DNA of 64,000 nucleotides from Collimonas sp. OK242 (lineage in GTDB: Bacteria; Pseudomonadota; Gammaproteobacteria; Burkholderiales; Burkholderiaceae_D), in contig NZ_FNOR01000009.1 of assembly GCF_900107095.1 (NCBI RefSeq), positions 124,001 to 188,000 on the forward strand, in the 5' to 3' direction. The notes beneath the pieces are model-generated. The model ran no database searches, had not been told where the DNA came from, and saw only the letters and a program-made list of their open reading frames with translations. Shown here piece after piece: positions 55,934 to 64,000 of this stretch. The stretch's first letter is position 1. Each line of letters opens with the position of its first letter. Position numbers and translations under genes: made by a program.

Positions 55934-57076
55934 TTAAAGATGTCCTTCGTCCACCAGAAACAAACGCCGGTGCTCACGTATCGCATAGCGGTCGGTCATG
56001 CCGGCGATGTAATCGGCAATCGCGCGCGCTTGCTGCTGCGGATTGCTCTGCCCGAGCTGATAGTCGGGCGGCAGCAGATTCGGCTCGGCGCTGAAACATG
56101 CATACAATTCGGCTACGATGCGGCGCGCCTTGGCGGTCATCCGGTTGACCAGATAGTGGCGGTAAAGATTTTCGCGCAAGAAGCGTTTCAGCAAAGCGGC
56201 TTGCTGCGCCATGCCATCGGAAAATGCGATCAAGGGTGGCGCATTACGTACATCGTCGACGCTTTGCAGACGCGCATCCAGGATGCGTTGTTGCGATGTC
56301 TGGATCAGGTCGGTGATCAAGGCATTGATCATGCGCCGCACCGTTTCATTGATCGCACGGCGCCCGCTCAGACCCGGGAACAGCGACTCGACCTGGCGGC
56401 TGTGCGTGGCATAGAACTCAATCTGGTTCATCTGCTCCAGCGTCAGCAAGCCTGAGCGCAAACCGTCGTCGACATCGTGGTTGTTATAAGCGATCTCATC
56501 TGCCAGATTGGCGACTTGCGCTTCCAGCGTCGGTTGCTTGCGTTGAATGAAGCGCTCGCCGATATCGCCCAGTTTCTTGGCATTGGCCAGCGAACAATGT
56601 TTCAGAATACCCTCGCGGGTTTCGAACATCAGGTTCAAGCCGTCAAAAGCGCCGTAGCGCTGTTCCAGCTGATCGACCACACGCAGGCTTTGCAAATTGT
56701 GTTCGAAGCCGCCGTGGGCTTCCATGCAGTCATTCAAGGCATCCTGGCCGGCATGGCCGAATGGCGTGTGCCCCAGATCGTGGGCCAGTGAAATGGCTTC
56801 CACCAGATCTTCGTTCAAGCGCAGGTTGCGCGCAATCGAACGGGCGATTTGCGCCACTTCGATGCTGTGCGTCAAACGCGTGCGGAACAGATCTCCCTCG
56901 TGATTGACGAATACCTGAGTCTTGTATTCCAGCCGGCGGAATGCGGTGCAATGGATGATACGGTCACGGTCACGCTGAAACTCGCTGCGTGCGCTAGGCG
57001 GCGCTTCCTCGAACAAACGTCCTCGCGACAGCGCAGAATGTGCGGCATAGGTTGCGAGAGACGTTTCCTGGTTCAT
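55934..57076 (-). CDS. dgt: dGTP triphosphohydrolase-like HD-domain protein
   Basis: 380 residues. The HD metal site is visible: [15 protein letters not shown] (first His), [21 protein letters not shown] (His-Asp pair and downstream His) and [16 protein letters not shown] (last Asp). The [20 protein letters not shown] opening is that of the short dGTPase-like proteins, which hydrolyse dNTPs to deoxynucleosides and triphosphate. The start overlaps the aroKB stop by four bases; this aroK-aroB-dgt order is common in Betaproteobacteria. Confidence 0.93.
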   Translation of the reverse strand: MNQETSLATYAAHSALSRGRLFEEAPPSARSEFQRDRDRIIHCTAFRRLEYKTQVFVNHEGDLFRTRLTHSIEVAQIARSIARNLRLNEDLVEAISLAHDLGHTPFGHAGQDALNDCMEAHGGFEHNLQSLRVVDQLEQRYGAFDGLNLMFETREGILKHCSLANAKKLGDIGERFIQRKQPTLEAQVANLADEIAYNNHDVDDGLRSGLLTLEQMNQIEFYATHSRQVESLFPGLSGRRAINETVRRMINALITDLIQTSQQRILDARLQSVDDVRNAPPLIAFSDGMAQQAALLKRFLRENLYRHYLVNRMTAKARRIVAELYACFSAEPNLLPPDYQLGQSNPQQQARAIADYIAGMTDRYAIREHRRLFLVDEGHL

Positions 57077-58815
57077 CGCGGCATGTCTCCGGAAGCTAGT
57101 TGTCGCAATGTCGCCAGCAACGCATCTTGCGGTGCGGTGGCGATCAGATGACCGCCCAGGGGTTTCATCAAAATGAACTTTATCTGGCCGTCTTCGTTCT
57201 TCTTATCGATCTGCATCAGTTCCAGCCAGCGCTGGGCGCCCAGGTTGGGCGCTTCGGTCGGCAAACCGGCGGCGCGCACCAGTGCGCAAACCCGTTCCTT
57301 GTCGATGGCGCTGATATGTCCCAATCGATGCGACAGATCCGCCGCCATCACCATGCCGCAACCGACCGCTTCGCCATGCAGCCATTTACCGTAGCCCAGG
57401 CCGGACTCAATCGCGTGGCCGAAGGTGTGGCCGAAATTCAGGATCGCGCGCAAACCGCCCTCGCGCTCGTCTTGCCTGACGACGTCAGCTTTCAGTTCGC
57501 AGGAACGGCGGATGGCATAAGCCAGGGCGGCGTTATCGCGCGCCATCAGCTTGCCGATGTTGTCCTCTATCCATTTGAAAAATGCGGCGTCGATCACAGC
57601 CCCGTATTTAATCACCTCCGCCAGCCCGGCCGACAGCTCGCGCTCCGGCAGGGTATGCAAGGTCATGGTATCGGCGATCACGGCTTGCGGCTGATAGAAA
57701 GCGCCGATCATGTTCTTGCCCAGCGGATGATTGATGCCGGTTTTCCCGCCCACGGAAGAATCGACCTGCGCCAGCAGGGTAGTCGGAATTTGCACGAATG
57801 GCACGCCGCGCATGTAGGCCGAAGCAGCGAAACCGGTAAGATCGCCGATCACCCCGCCGCCCAAGGCGATCAGGGTGGTCTTGCGATCGCATTTCGCGCT
57901 CAGCAGGCGATCGAAGATCTGCATCAGGCTAGCCCAGTTCTTTTCTTCTTCGCCGTCCGGCAACACGATTTCCAGCACGCTCTTGCCGGCATCTTTCAAT
58001 GCCTGGCTAAAACCTTGCAGATACAAGGGTGCGACGGTGGTGTTGGTCACCACGGCGACCTGCTTGCCCGTGATCAGGCGGGCGATGCGCTCGCGGTCGT
58101 TCAACAGCGACGGCCCGATCTCGATCGGATAGCTGCGTTCGCCCAGTTCTACCTGGAGCGTGACGGTTGGCGCTGAGGCCGGGAGGGTCGACGGTTGATT
58201 CATAGAAAAATTTGATGAAATAGGGACGCTGGCGCCAGCCTGGCTAAGTGTACCCGCTTGCGGTTCTTGTTCAAGCTGGTCTGGCAACTGGTTTGGCAAC
58301 AATTCCAGCTGGCTCAAAATGCTGTGCACCAGGAATTGTACGTTAGGTCGGCCGGTGTCGATGACAATGTCGGCCACCTCGCGATAATAGGGCTCTCTCT
58401 GGCGCGACAGTTCTTCAAGGCGTCGGCGCGGATCGGCAGTTTGCAATAGCGGCCGGTTTTTATCGCGGCTGGTGCGTTGCAGGATGTTATGAATGCTGGC
58501 ACGCAGGTAAATCACGGTGCCGCGGCTTTTAAGATATTCGCGATTTTCAGGCCGCATGACGGCGCCGCCGCCAGTGGCCAGCACGATGCCGCGCCGGCCG
58601 CTCAGGTCACGTATCACCTCCGTCTCGCGCTGACGGAAGCTCTCTTCGCCTTCTATTTCGAAAATCAAAGGAATCGAGACGCCGGTACGCGCCTCGATTT
58701 CGTGATCCGAATCAATGAATAGCTTGTTGAGTTTTTTTGCCAGGGCACGGCCAACCGTAGTCTTGCCCGCGCCCATCAGGCCTACCAGAAAGATATTGCC
58801 TGTGTACCGCACCAT
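57073..58815 (-). CDS. aroKB: Fused shikimate kinase and 3-dehydroquinate synthase
   Basis: 580 residues in one frame with no stop between parts. Residues 1-170 are AroK: Walker [10 protein letters not shown], the shikimate-binding [11 protein letters not shown] and [11 protein letters not shown], and the lid RDKNRPLL. A 35-residue Gln/Pro/Ser-rich linker follows. From about residue 204 AroB starts ([10 protein letters not shown]...), with [51 protein letters not shown], the [11 protein letters not shown] segment and the zinc ligands in [10 protein letters not shown] and LHGEAV. It would catalyse steps 2 and 5 of the shikimate pathway. ATG 58815 is chosen at the AroK family N-terminus. AroB could also be made separately from its internal ATG at 58206. 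Confidence 0.93.
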   Translation of the reverse strand: MVRYTGNIFLVGLMGAGKTTVGRALAKKLNKLFIDSDHEIEARTGVSIPLIFEIEGEESFRQRETEVIRDLSGRRGIVLATGGGAVMRPENREYLKSRGTVIYLRASIHNILQRTSRDKNRPLLQTADPRRRLEELSRQREPYYREVADIVIDTGRPNVQFLVHSILSQLELLPNQLPDQLEQEPQAGTLSQAGASVPISSNFSMNQPSTLPASAPTVTLQVELGERSYPIEIGPSLLNDRERIARLITGKQVAVVTNTTVAPLYLQGFSQALKDAGKSVLEIVLPDGEEEKNWASLMQIFDRLLSAKCDRKTTLIALGGGVIGDLTGFAASAYMRGVPFVQIPTTLLAQVDSSVGGKTGINHPLGKNMIGAFYQPQAVIADTMTLHTLPERELSAGLAEVIKYGAVIDAAFFKWIEDNIGKLMARDNAALAYAIRRSCELKADVVRQDEREGGLRAILNFGHTFGHAIESGLGYGKWLHGEAVGCGMVMAADLSHRLGHISAIDKERVCALVRAAGLPTEAPNLGAQRWLELMQIDKKNEDGQIKFILMKPLGGHLIATAPQDALLATLRQLASGDMPR

Positions 58816-58878
58816 TTCACCACTCAACCTTTTGCTCAAAATGCTGACACCGGCGTCTAACCGGTGCCTTCTGTGCAA

Positions 58879-61059
58879 TTACTGCCCAGAGATACGGTCG
58901 ATGACAATCTTCGGTGTCAGGAAAATCAATAATTCAGTTCGCTTGTTAACAATTGCCGTTTTCTTGAAAAGATAACCCAGAACCGGAATATCTCCAAGTA
59001 GCGGCACTTTATCAACATTATTTGAAATTTGCTGGGTAAAGATGCCGCCAATCACCACCGTGCCGCCATTTTCAACCTGCACCTGGGTCTGGACATGCTT
59101 GGTATTGATCGAAACGCCGCCAGGAACGACCTGGCCCACACTGTCGTTGGTTACATCCACTGTCAAAATGACATTGCCGTCCGGGGTAATCTGCGGGGTC
59201 ACTTCCAGCTTCAGGTTAGCCTTCTTGAACTCTACGGAGGTAGCGCCGCTACTGGTTGCATTTTGGTAAGGGATTTCAGTACCTTGTTCAATCAAGGCCT
59301 TTTGCTGATCCGCCGTAACCACACGTGGGCTGGAGATGATCTTGCCTTGCCCTTCCGCTTCCAGTGCCGACAACTCCAGGCTGATGAATTTCGACGCGGC
59401 CGAATTAAACAAGGTCAGAGCCACCGAACCAGCTGTACCGGTACTAGGACTGGCGGGCAGGTTCACCGAATTCCCTGAAGTTAGGGGAACTGTGCCAGTC
59501 GTTGTTGTCGCATTTTGCGAGCCTCCGGAGGAGACGTTCTTGCTGTTGAAGCCAAATCCAAGCTTGGCGCCAAGATCGCGGCTGAAGCCATCATTCGCTT
59601 CGACCATACGTGCCTCGATCAAGACTTGCCGCGAGGCGACATCGATTTTTTGAATCAGATTGCGAATGTTCTGCAAGGTAGTCGGCGTATCGGTCACGAA
59701 CAATTGATTGGTGCGCGGGTCGATCACGGCGCTGCCGCGACTAGACAAGATGGAATTCTTCTTCTTGCCGGCAGCCCCGCCGCCGGCATCATCGATCCCG
59801 AATACTTTCTTGAAGGCTTCGGCTTTCTGATAATTCAGCTGGAATGACTCGGTACGCAGTGGCTCCAGTTCCGCAATTTGCGAACGCTGCTCAAGCTCCA
59901 GCTTTTCCTTGGTCAATAATTCGTCTTTCGGCGCGATCCAGATGACCGAACCGTTTTTACGCATATCCAGGCCCTTGGCTTGCATCACGATATCCAAAGC
60001 CTGATCCCAAGGAACGTCTTTCAGGCGCAAGGTCAGATTGCCGCCGACGGTATCGCTGGTAATGATGTTCAGACCGGTAAAGTCGGCAATCACCTGCAAC
60101 ACCGAGCGCACTTCCACGTTCTGGAAATTCAGGGACAGCTTGTCGCCGTGATAACCTTGCGTACCTTGCGCCAGCTTGTTCGGGTCTTCCTTGAGCGGCT
60201 TGACTTCGATCACCAGCTGGCTGTCGCTTTGATAAGCGCTTTGTTCCCAAAGACCTTTCGGCTCGATGATCATGCGTACATTTTCACCCTGGGTCACAGT
60301 CGTGATGGTTTTGACCGGCGTACCGAAATCACCGACATCAAGCTTGCGGCGCAAGACATCCGGCAAACTGGTCTTCAGGAAATCCACCACGATCGTCTGG
60401 CCTTGCTGGCGCACATCGACGCCGACCTGAGTGTTCGGCAAATCAATCACGACCCGGCCTTCACCCGCAGTGCCGCGACGGAAATCGATATCGCGCAGGG
60501 CCGGTTTGCCGTTTAACAAGGGTGCCGGCGCTGCTGCCCCGGCTCCGGCTACCGCCGCAGTCGCCGCCGCTGGACGCACCGGGATGCCAACAGCATTGAC
60601 CGGGGTTGCCAGACCGCCGGAACCGTCGATAGTGACGATCAAGGCATTGCCGTCCATCGCGGTGGCATACGACAAAGTGCGTTTCAGGTTGAATACCAAA
60701 CGCGAGCGATCGTCAGCTTGCGCCACGACCACATTACGTACATCGCCCAGACTGATGTCTTGCGAGGTTTTGCCGGTGGCGTTGCCGACGCCGATAAAAT
60801 CAAAAGCGATGCGGGCTGGACTGATCACCGAAAACGCCGTCGGCTGTGCATTTAAAGGACGCTTGAAACTAATCTTGACGATGACGTTGGCGCCCTGCTG
60901 ATTGGCATTGATGGATGTAATGGCATTATCTTCGGCCGCCATTACCGATGTTCCGCTTGCCAGTAAACACACCAGCGCAACAAACATCAATACCTTCTGT
61001 CGCATCACGCTCAGCCGGCTTACGCTCAGGTTAACGAATTTTTTTCCTGCTGCAATCAT
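58879..61059 (-). CDS. pilQ: Type IV pilus secretin PilQ
   Basis: 726 residues. A signal region (MRQKVLMFVALVCLLASGTSVMA after a 19-residue start), two AMIN domains (about 40-270) that bind peptidoglycan, an STN/N0 domain with LSLNFQNVEVRSVLQVIADFTGLNI, an N1 domain and the secretin domain (about 440-726) ending in VVIGGIFTQQISNNVDKVPLLGDIPVLGYLFKKT. It forms the outer-membrane gate for the pilus. ATG 61059 has AGGAG eight bases upstream and overlaps the pilP stop. Confidence 0.96.
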   Translation of the reverse strand: MIAAGKKFVNLSVSRLSVMRQKVLMFVALVCLLASGTSVMAAEDNAITSINANQQGANVIVKISFKRPLNAQPTAFSVISPARIAFDFIGVGNATGKTSQDISLGDVRNVVVAQADDRSRLVFNLKRTLSYATAMDGNALIVTIDGSGGLATPVNAVGIPVRPAAATAAVAGAGAAAPAPLLNGKPALRDIDFRRGTAGEGRVVIDLPNTQVGVDVRQQGQTIVVDFLKTSLPDVLRRKLDVGDFGTPVKTITTVTQGENVRMIIEPKGLWEQSAYQSDSQLVIEVKPLKEDPNKLAQGTQGYHGDKLSLNFQNVEVRSVLQVIADFTGLNIITSDTVGGNLTLRLKDVPWDQALDIVMQAKGLDMRKNGSVIWIAPKDELLTKEKLELEQRSQIAELEPLRTESFQLNYQKAEAFKKVFGIDDAGGGAAGKKKNSILSSRGSAVIDPRTNQLFVTDTPTTLQNIRNLIQKIDVASRQVLIEARMVEANDGFSRDLGAKLGFGFNSKNVSSGGSQNATTTTGTVPLTSGNSVNLPASPSTGTAGSVALTLFNSAASKFISLELSALEAEGQGKIISSPRVVTADQQKALIEQGTEIPYQNATSSGATSVEFKKANLKLEVTPQITPDGNVILTVDVTNDSVGQVVPGGVSINTKHVQTQVQVENGGTVVIGGIFTQQISNNVDKVPLLGDIPVLGYLFKKTAIVNKRTELLIFLTPKIVIDRISGQ

Positions 61060-61604
61060 TTTGTGCTCTCCTGCAACGCTAACTTGGCTTCGCGCTCGAC
61101 CCATTCGCCGGACGCATCTTGTACGATTTCTTTCAAAATTACTTCGGACTCAGTGATCTTGGTAACCATGCCGAAATTCTGTCCCACGTAATTCCCCACC
61201 TTGGCTTGGAACACGGTCTTGTCGACTTGCAGCAAGCCATAGCTCAAACCCACTTTTTGCAAGGTTCCGACCATCTTGATCGTATCCAGCGGATAGTTTT
61301 CCAGCGTTTCACGGCGGCGATCCAGGTTCGGCTTCAAGCCGGTTGAATTGCCGCGCAATTTGGCCAGCGCCACCAGCAACTTGTTGGGGTTGTATGGATC
61401 GACGCTGGTCGCGCTGGCATACGTGAAAGGGATGAACTTTTTCGGTTCGGTCAGCTTAGGAATCCCGACCTTGGTATGGCTCTTGACATCGGCCATCCAC
61501 TCTTTCAATTCCGGCACGCCGCTGTCACCGCAACCTGACAAAGTTGAGATGAATACGACAAAAAATGTCACCTGGGTCAGACGCCCAATGCGAAAAAACG
61601 TCAT
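61056..61604 (-). CDS. pilP: Type IV pilus lipoprotein PilP
   Basis: 182 residues. Lipoprotein signal with lipobox LSGC (Cys about residue 25). Mature part has the PilP pattern LKEWMADVKSHTKVGIPKLTEPKKFIPFTYA, LDRRRETLENYPLDTIKMVGTLQ and YVGQNFGMVTKITESEVILKEIVQDASGEW. It links PilNO to PilQ. Overlaps pilO and pilQ by four bases each. Confidence 0.95.
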   Translation of the reverse strand: MTFFRIGRLTQVTFFVVFISTLSGCGDSGVPELKEWMADVKSHTKVGIPKLTEPKKFIPFTYASATSVDPYNPNKLLVALAKLRGNSTGLKPNLDRRRETLENYPLDTIKMVGTLQKVGLSYGLLQVDKTVFQAKVGNYVGQNFGMVTKITESEVILKEIVQDASGEWVEREAKLALQESTK

Positions 61605-62260
61605 TTTTGACCTTTCTGCTTAGCTTCATCGGTGGCCTTGCGCTGCGCCACCACTTCGTCCTTATCCAGGTACCGGAAGGTCTTGGCAATCGCATCCAGG
61701 CTCAGCGTGCCATCTTTGCCGGTTACCAGGCTCATGTTATTCAGGGTTACGATGCGCGGCAGGTTGGCGATGTCGCTGGCGAACGAACCGACATCGTGAT
61801 AATTGCCAGTTACCTTGATATTGATCGGCAGTTCGGCGTAGTAATTCTTCACCACCACCTGGCCTGGCTTGAACAATTCAAACTGCAGCCCGCGTCCCAG
61901 CCCGGCCTGATTGATATCGGACAGCAGCGCATCCATCTCCGCCTTGCTCGGCAATTGCTTTTCCAAGGTGGCGACGTAATCGGCTACCTGCAGCTTTTGC
62001 TTTTGCAATGCTTCCAGATTGATGGCTTGCTGGATTTTCGACTTGTACTGATCTTTCAGCTGCACTTCCTGCTGTTCGCCAGCGCTGAGCTCATCTTTTT
62101 GATCGCTCCAATAAAAAAACCAACCCACCAGCAGCACCAGCAGGAATACCCCGACCCCGGATAAAACACGAGGAACTATCGGCCATTGACCAGGATGGCG
62201 GCCATTCAATCCGCGAAACTGCGCGCTCAGCGAGGCGCCCAAATTATTCAGATCCGTCAT
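61601..62260 (-). CDS. pilO: Type IV pilus inner-membrane protein PilO
   Basis: 219 residues. A single membrane helix (about 30-50, VLSGVGVFLLVLLVGWFFYW) is followed by a coiled coil and a ferredoxin-like periplasmic domain (LEKQLPSKAEMDALLSDINQAGLGRGLQFELF, ELPINIKVTGNYHDVGSFASDIANLPRIV). Pairs with PilN in the alignment complex. Overlaps both neighbours by four bases. Confidence 0.95.
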   Translation of the reverse strand: MTDLNNLGASLSAQFRGLNGRHPGQWPIVPRVLSGVGVFLLVLLVGWFFYWSDQKDELSAGEQQEVQLKDQYKSKIQQAINLEALQKQKLQVADYVATLEKQLPSKAEMDALLSDINQAGLGRGLQFELFKPGQVVVKNYYAELPINIKVTGNYHDVGSFASDIANLPRIVTLNNMSLVTGKDGTLSLDAIAKTFRYLDKDEVVAQRKATDEAKQKGQK

Positions 62261-62931
62261 TTGGCGTCTTTCAAAGTTGCTTTTGGTGCAGCCGCAGCGC
62301 CGCCGGCAGCTGAAGTAGCCGCCCCGGCTGCCGCAGTTTTCGGCGTTGCAGCGGTATCTTTAGCGTCCTTGTCAGACGGCCGTTTGATGCCGACATTGAC
62401 GGTGAAAGAGAACACATGCTTGCTATCGCGGCCGGTACCGATATTGGCGGAACGGATCTCGATCAGGTCGGGGTGCTCCAGCCAGGCCGAGTTGTTACCC
62501 AAATTGCGCAGCAATTCAGACACCCGCTCATTCGACTGCGCATAACCGTTCAACGCTACCCGCTGCCCTTCCTGCTTGAAGGAATTCAGATAGACGCCTT
62601 CCGGCACCTGTTTGACCAATTCATCCATCAGATACACAGGCTGGTTGCGATCGCTCTGCAGATCTTCCACAGCTTGCTGGCGCGCCTTCAATGCCTCGAT
62701 TTCCTGCTTAAGAGTGGCAACTTCCTTGATTTCGCCGTCCAGACGCTTGTTTTCTGCCGTAATGAAACGGTTGCGCTCAGCCTGGTTAGCAATACTGCTG
62801 GCGATAAATGCGCCGACCACCAGCACCGTTACCAAGCCGATAACTGCGGACAATGCCAGCATGGCGAAATAAGCATTCTTGCGCTGTTTGCGCTTGGCTT
62901 CACGGTGCGGCAGTAAGTTAATCTTAATCAT
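62257..62931 (-). CDS. pilN: Type IV pilus inner-membrane protein PilN
   Basis: 224 residues. Begins MIKINLLPHREAKRKQRK, the cytoplasmic peptide that binds PilM, then a membrane helix (about 20-45), a coiled coil and the periplasmic domain (LMDELVKQVPEGVYLNSFKQEG). The last about 35 residues are Ala/Lys/Thr-rich and low complexity. Start overlaps the pilM stop by one base. Confidence 0.95.
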   Translation of the reverse strand: MIKINLLPHREAKRKQRKNAYFAMLALSAVIGLVTVLVVGAFIASSIANQAERNRFITAENKRLDGEIKEVATLKQEIEALKARQQAVEDLQSDRNQPVYLMDELVKQVPEGVYLNSFKQEGQRVALNGYAQSNERVSELLRNLGNNSAWLEHPDLIEIRSANIGTGRDSKHVFSFTVNVGIKRPSDKDAKDTAATPKTAAAGAATSAAGGAAAAPKATLKDAK

Positions 62932-64000
62932 CAGCCAAACCTCCGCATGGCAAGACCGCAGGCAACCAGGTAAGACGGTGCATCCATGCGCAATTGTTTT
63001 TCCCTCACGTTCGGCCCCAGTTGCATGCCGGTAAACGGACTGACAACCGAGGTGGAAATCTTGGCGCGTCCGGCCACCACCTCAACCAGGCCGGGAATAG
63101 TGGCGCAGCCGCCAGCCAGGAACAGCTGGTCGATGCGGGTGTACGGCGTCGAGGTAAAGAAGAACTGGATCGCCCGCGTGACTTCCAGCGCAGCGCTCTC
63201 CAGGAACGGGTTGAGCACCTCTTGTTGATAGCCCTCAGGCAGATCGCCGCTGCGCTTTTTGGCATCCGCCTCTTCGTACGACAAGCCATAGGCGCGCACG
63301 ATATCCTGAGTCAGCTGATTGCCGCCAAACGGCTGCTCGCGCTCATAAATCAGCTGGCCGTCCAGCAAAGCCGATACGTGCGTGGTTTGCGTGCCGATTT
63401 GAAACAGGCCGACAATCTGCCCTTGCCCGGCTTTCGGCAATTGTCCGATGATGCGGTTAATCGCCGCGCGCGCTGCGTAGGACTCGATGTCCATCACGGT
63501 AGGCTTGAGGCCAGCCGCCTCTGCCACCGCCACACGGTCTTCGACCTTTTCCTTACGGGTGGCCGCCAGCAGCACTTCGACGTCGTCCGGCGAATGCTGC
63601 GCCGGGCCGATGACGTCAAAATCCAGACTCACCTCATCCAGCGCAAACGGAATATATTGGCTCGCTTCGGATTCGACCTGCATCTCTAGCTCTTCTTCCA
63701 GCATGCCGCTGGCCAGAATGATCTTTTTGGTAATCACCGATGCCGGCGGCATGCCTAAAGCCACCAGCTTGGTGCTGGAGCCGCTTTTTTTCCACAGCCG
63801 CCGCACTACCTCCGTGACTTGCTCGATATTTTCAATGTTGCCGTCCACCACTGCGCCACGCGGCAATGGTTCCGAGGCGAAGCGGTCAAGACGCAATTGA
63901 TCCTTGCCCGTCTCGGACAACTCAACCAGCCTGACGCCCGACGTACTAATATCAATCCCCACCAGAGGCGGGTTCTTTTTACCGATCAGCGATCCAAGAT
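62931..64000 (-). CDS. pilM: Type IV pilus assembly protein PilM (5' end beyond window)
   Basis: At least 355 residues; the frame stays open to the window edge (LGSLIGKKNPPLVGIDIS before the first in-window start candidate at 63962), so the true start lies outside. Actin-like ATPase fold: VGIDISTSGVRLVEL, VGLFQIGTQTTHVSALLDGQLIYEREQPFGGNQLTQDI and LAGGCATIPGLVEVV. PilM binds the PilN tail on the cytoplasmic face. First gene of pilMNOPQ. Confidence 0.96.
   Translation of the reverse strand, partial: LGSLIGKKNPPLVGIDISTSGVRLVELSETGKDQLRLDRFASEPLPRGAVVDGNIENIEQVTEVVRRLWKKSGSSTKLVALGMPPASVITKKIILASGMLEEELEMQVESEASQYIPFALDEVSLDFDVIGPAQHSPDDVEVLLAATRKEKVEDRVAVAEAAGLKPTVMDIESYAARAAINRIIGQLPKAGQGQIVGLFQIGTQTTHVSALLDGQLIYEREQPFGGNQLTQDIVRAYGLSYEEADAKKRSGDLPEGYQQEVLNPFLESAALEVTRAIQFFFTSTPYTRIDQLFLAGGCATIPGLVEVVAGRAKISTSVVSPFTGMQLGPNVREKQLRMDAPSYLVACGLAMRRFG

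Overview
The window looks like a chromosomal segment of a betaproteobacterium of the Oxalobacteraceae, most like Collimonas, Herbaspirillum or Janthinobacterium. This is inferred from the moderately high G+C and from conserved blocks in the order usual for Burkholderiales: mla - yadGH-like ABC transporter - ibaG - murA - his - tat; kdsD-kdsC-lptCAB-rpoN-hpf; pilMNOPQ-aroK-aroB; and ssb - MFS - uvrA. No rRNA, tRNA, prophage or CRISPR array is visible.

Layout. (1) 1-15429 is one long minus-strand block. In transcription order it carries mlaF-E-D-A-C-B (phospholipid transport), an ABC-2 exporter, ibaG, murA, hisG-D-[DNA methyltransferase]-B-H-A-F-I-E, a HIT protein, tatA and the first codons of tatB. 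hisC is missing and an adenine-type methyltransferase gene lies between hisD and hisB. (2) 15668-21928 holds gltB and gltD (glutamate synthase). (3) 22001-22898 is a RAYT (REP-associated tyrosine transposase) gene with REP-like repeats, one of which encodes the C-terminus of a LysR regulator. (4) 22863-30856 is a mixed metabolic region: LysR/nitronate monooxygenase, AMP nucleosidase, two glutathione transferases, a periplasmic thioredoxin-like protein and a Tat-exported DUF882 protein. (5) 30916-37540 is a catabolic island: thiolase and a GntR regulator, divergent from an MFS transporter, a one-cysteine Asp/Glu-racemase-superfamily protein (arylmalonate decarboxylase-like), a cyclic-amide hydrolase and an FAH-family hydrolase. 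(6) 37658-45923 holds ssb, an MFS transporter, an rcnR-rcnA Ni/Co efflux module with a G6/C6 operator, a YXWGXW protein, uvrA and a PhyH-type dioxygenase. (7) 45909-49180 holds a PepSY membrane protein behind a Fur-like palindrome and a KefB-type antiporter. (8) 49315-55017 makes and exports lipopolysaccharide (KDO synthesis, LptCAB) and encodes sigma-54 and the ribosome hibernation factor. (9) 55150-64000 (minus strand) holds a DUF4197 protein, a dGTPase-like protein, a fused AroK-AroB enzyme and pilMNOPQ for type IV pili.

Most of the window is envelope building (Mla, Lpt, MurA, Pil, Tat) and core amino-acid and nitrogen metabolism. The accessory material is the RAYT, the catabolic island, the rcn module and the methyltransferase in the his cluster. 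Functions are assigned from motifs and gene context only; no database search was possible.
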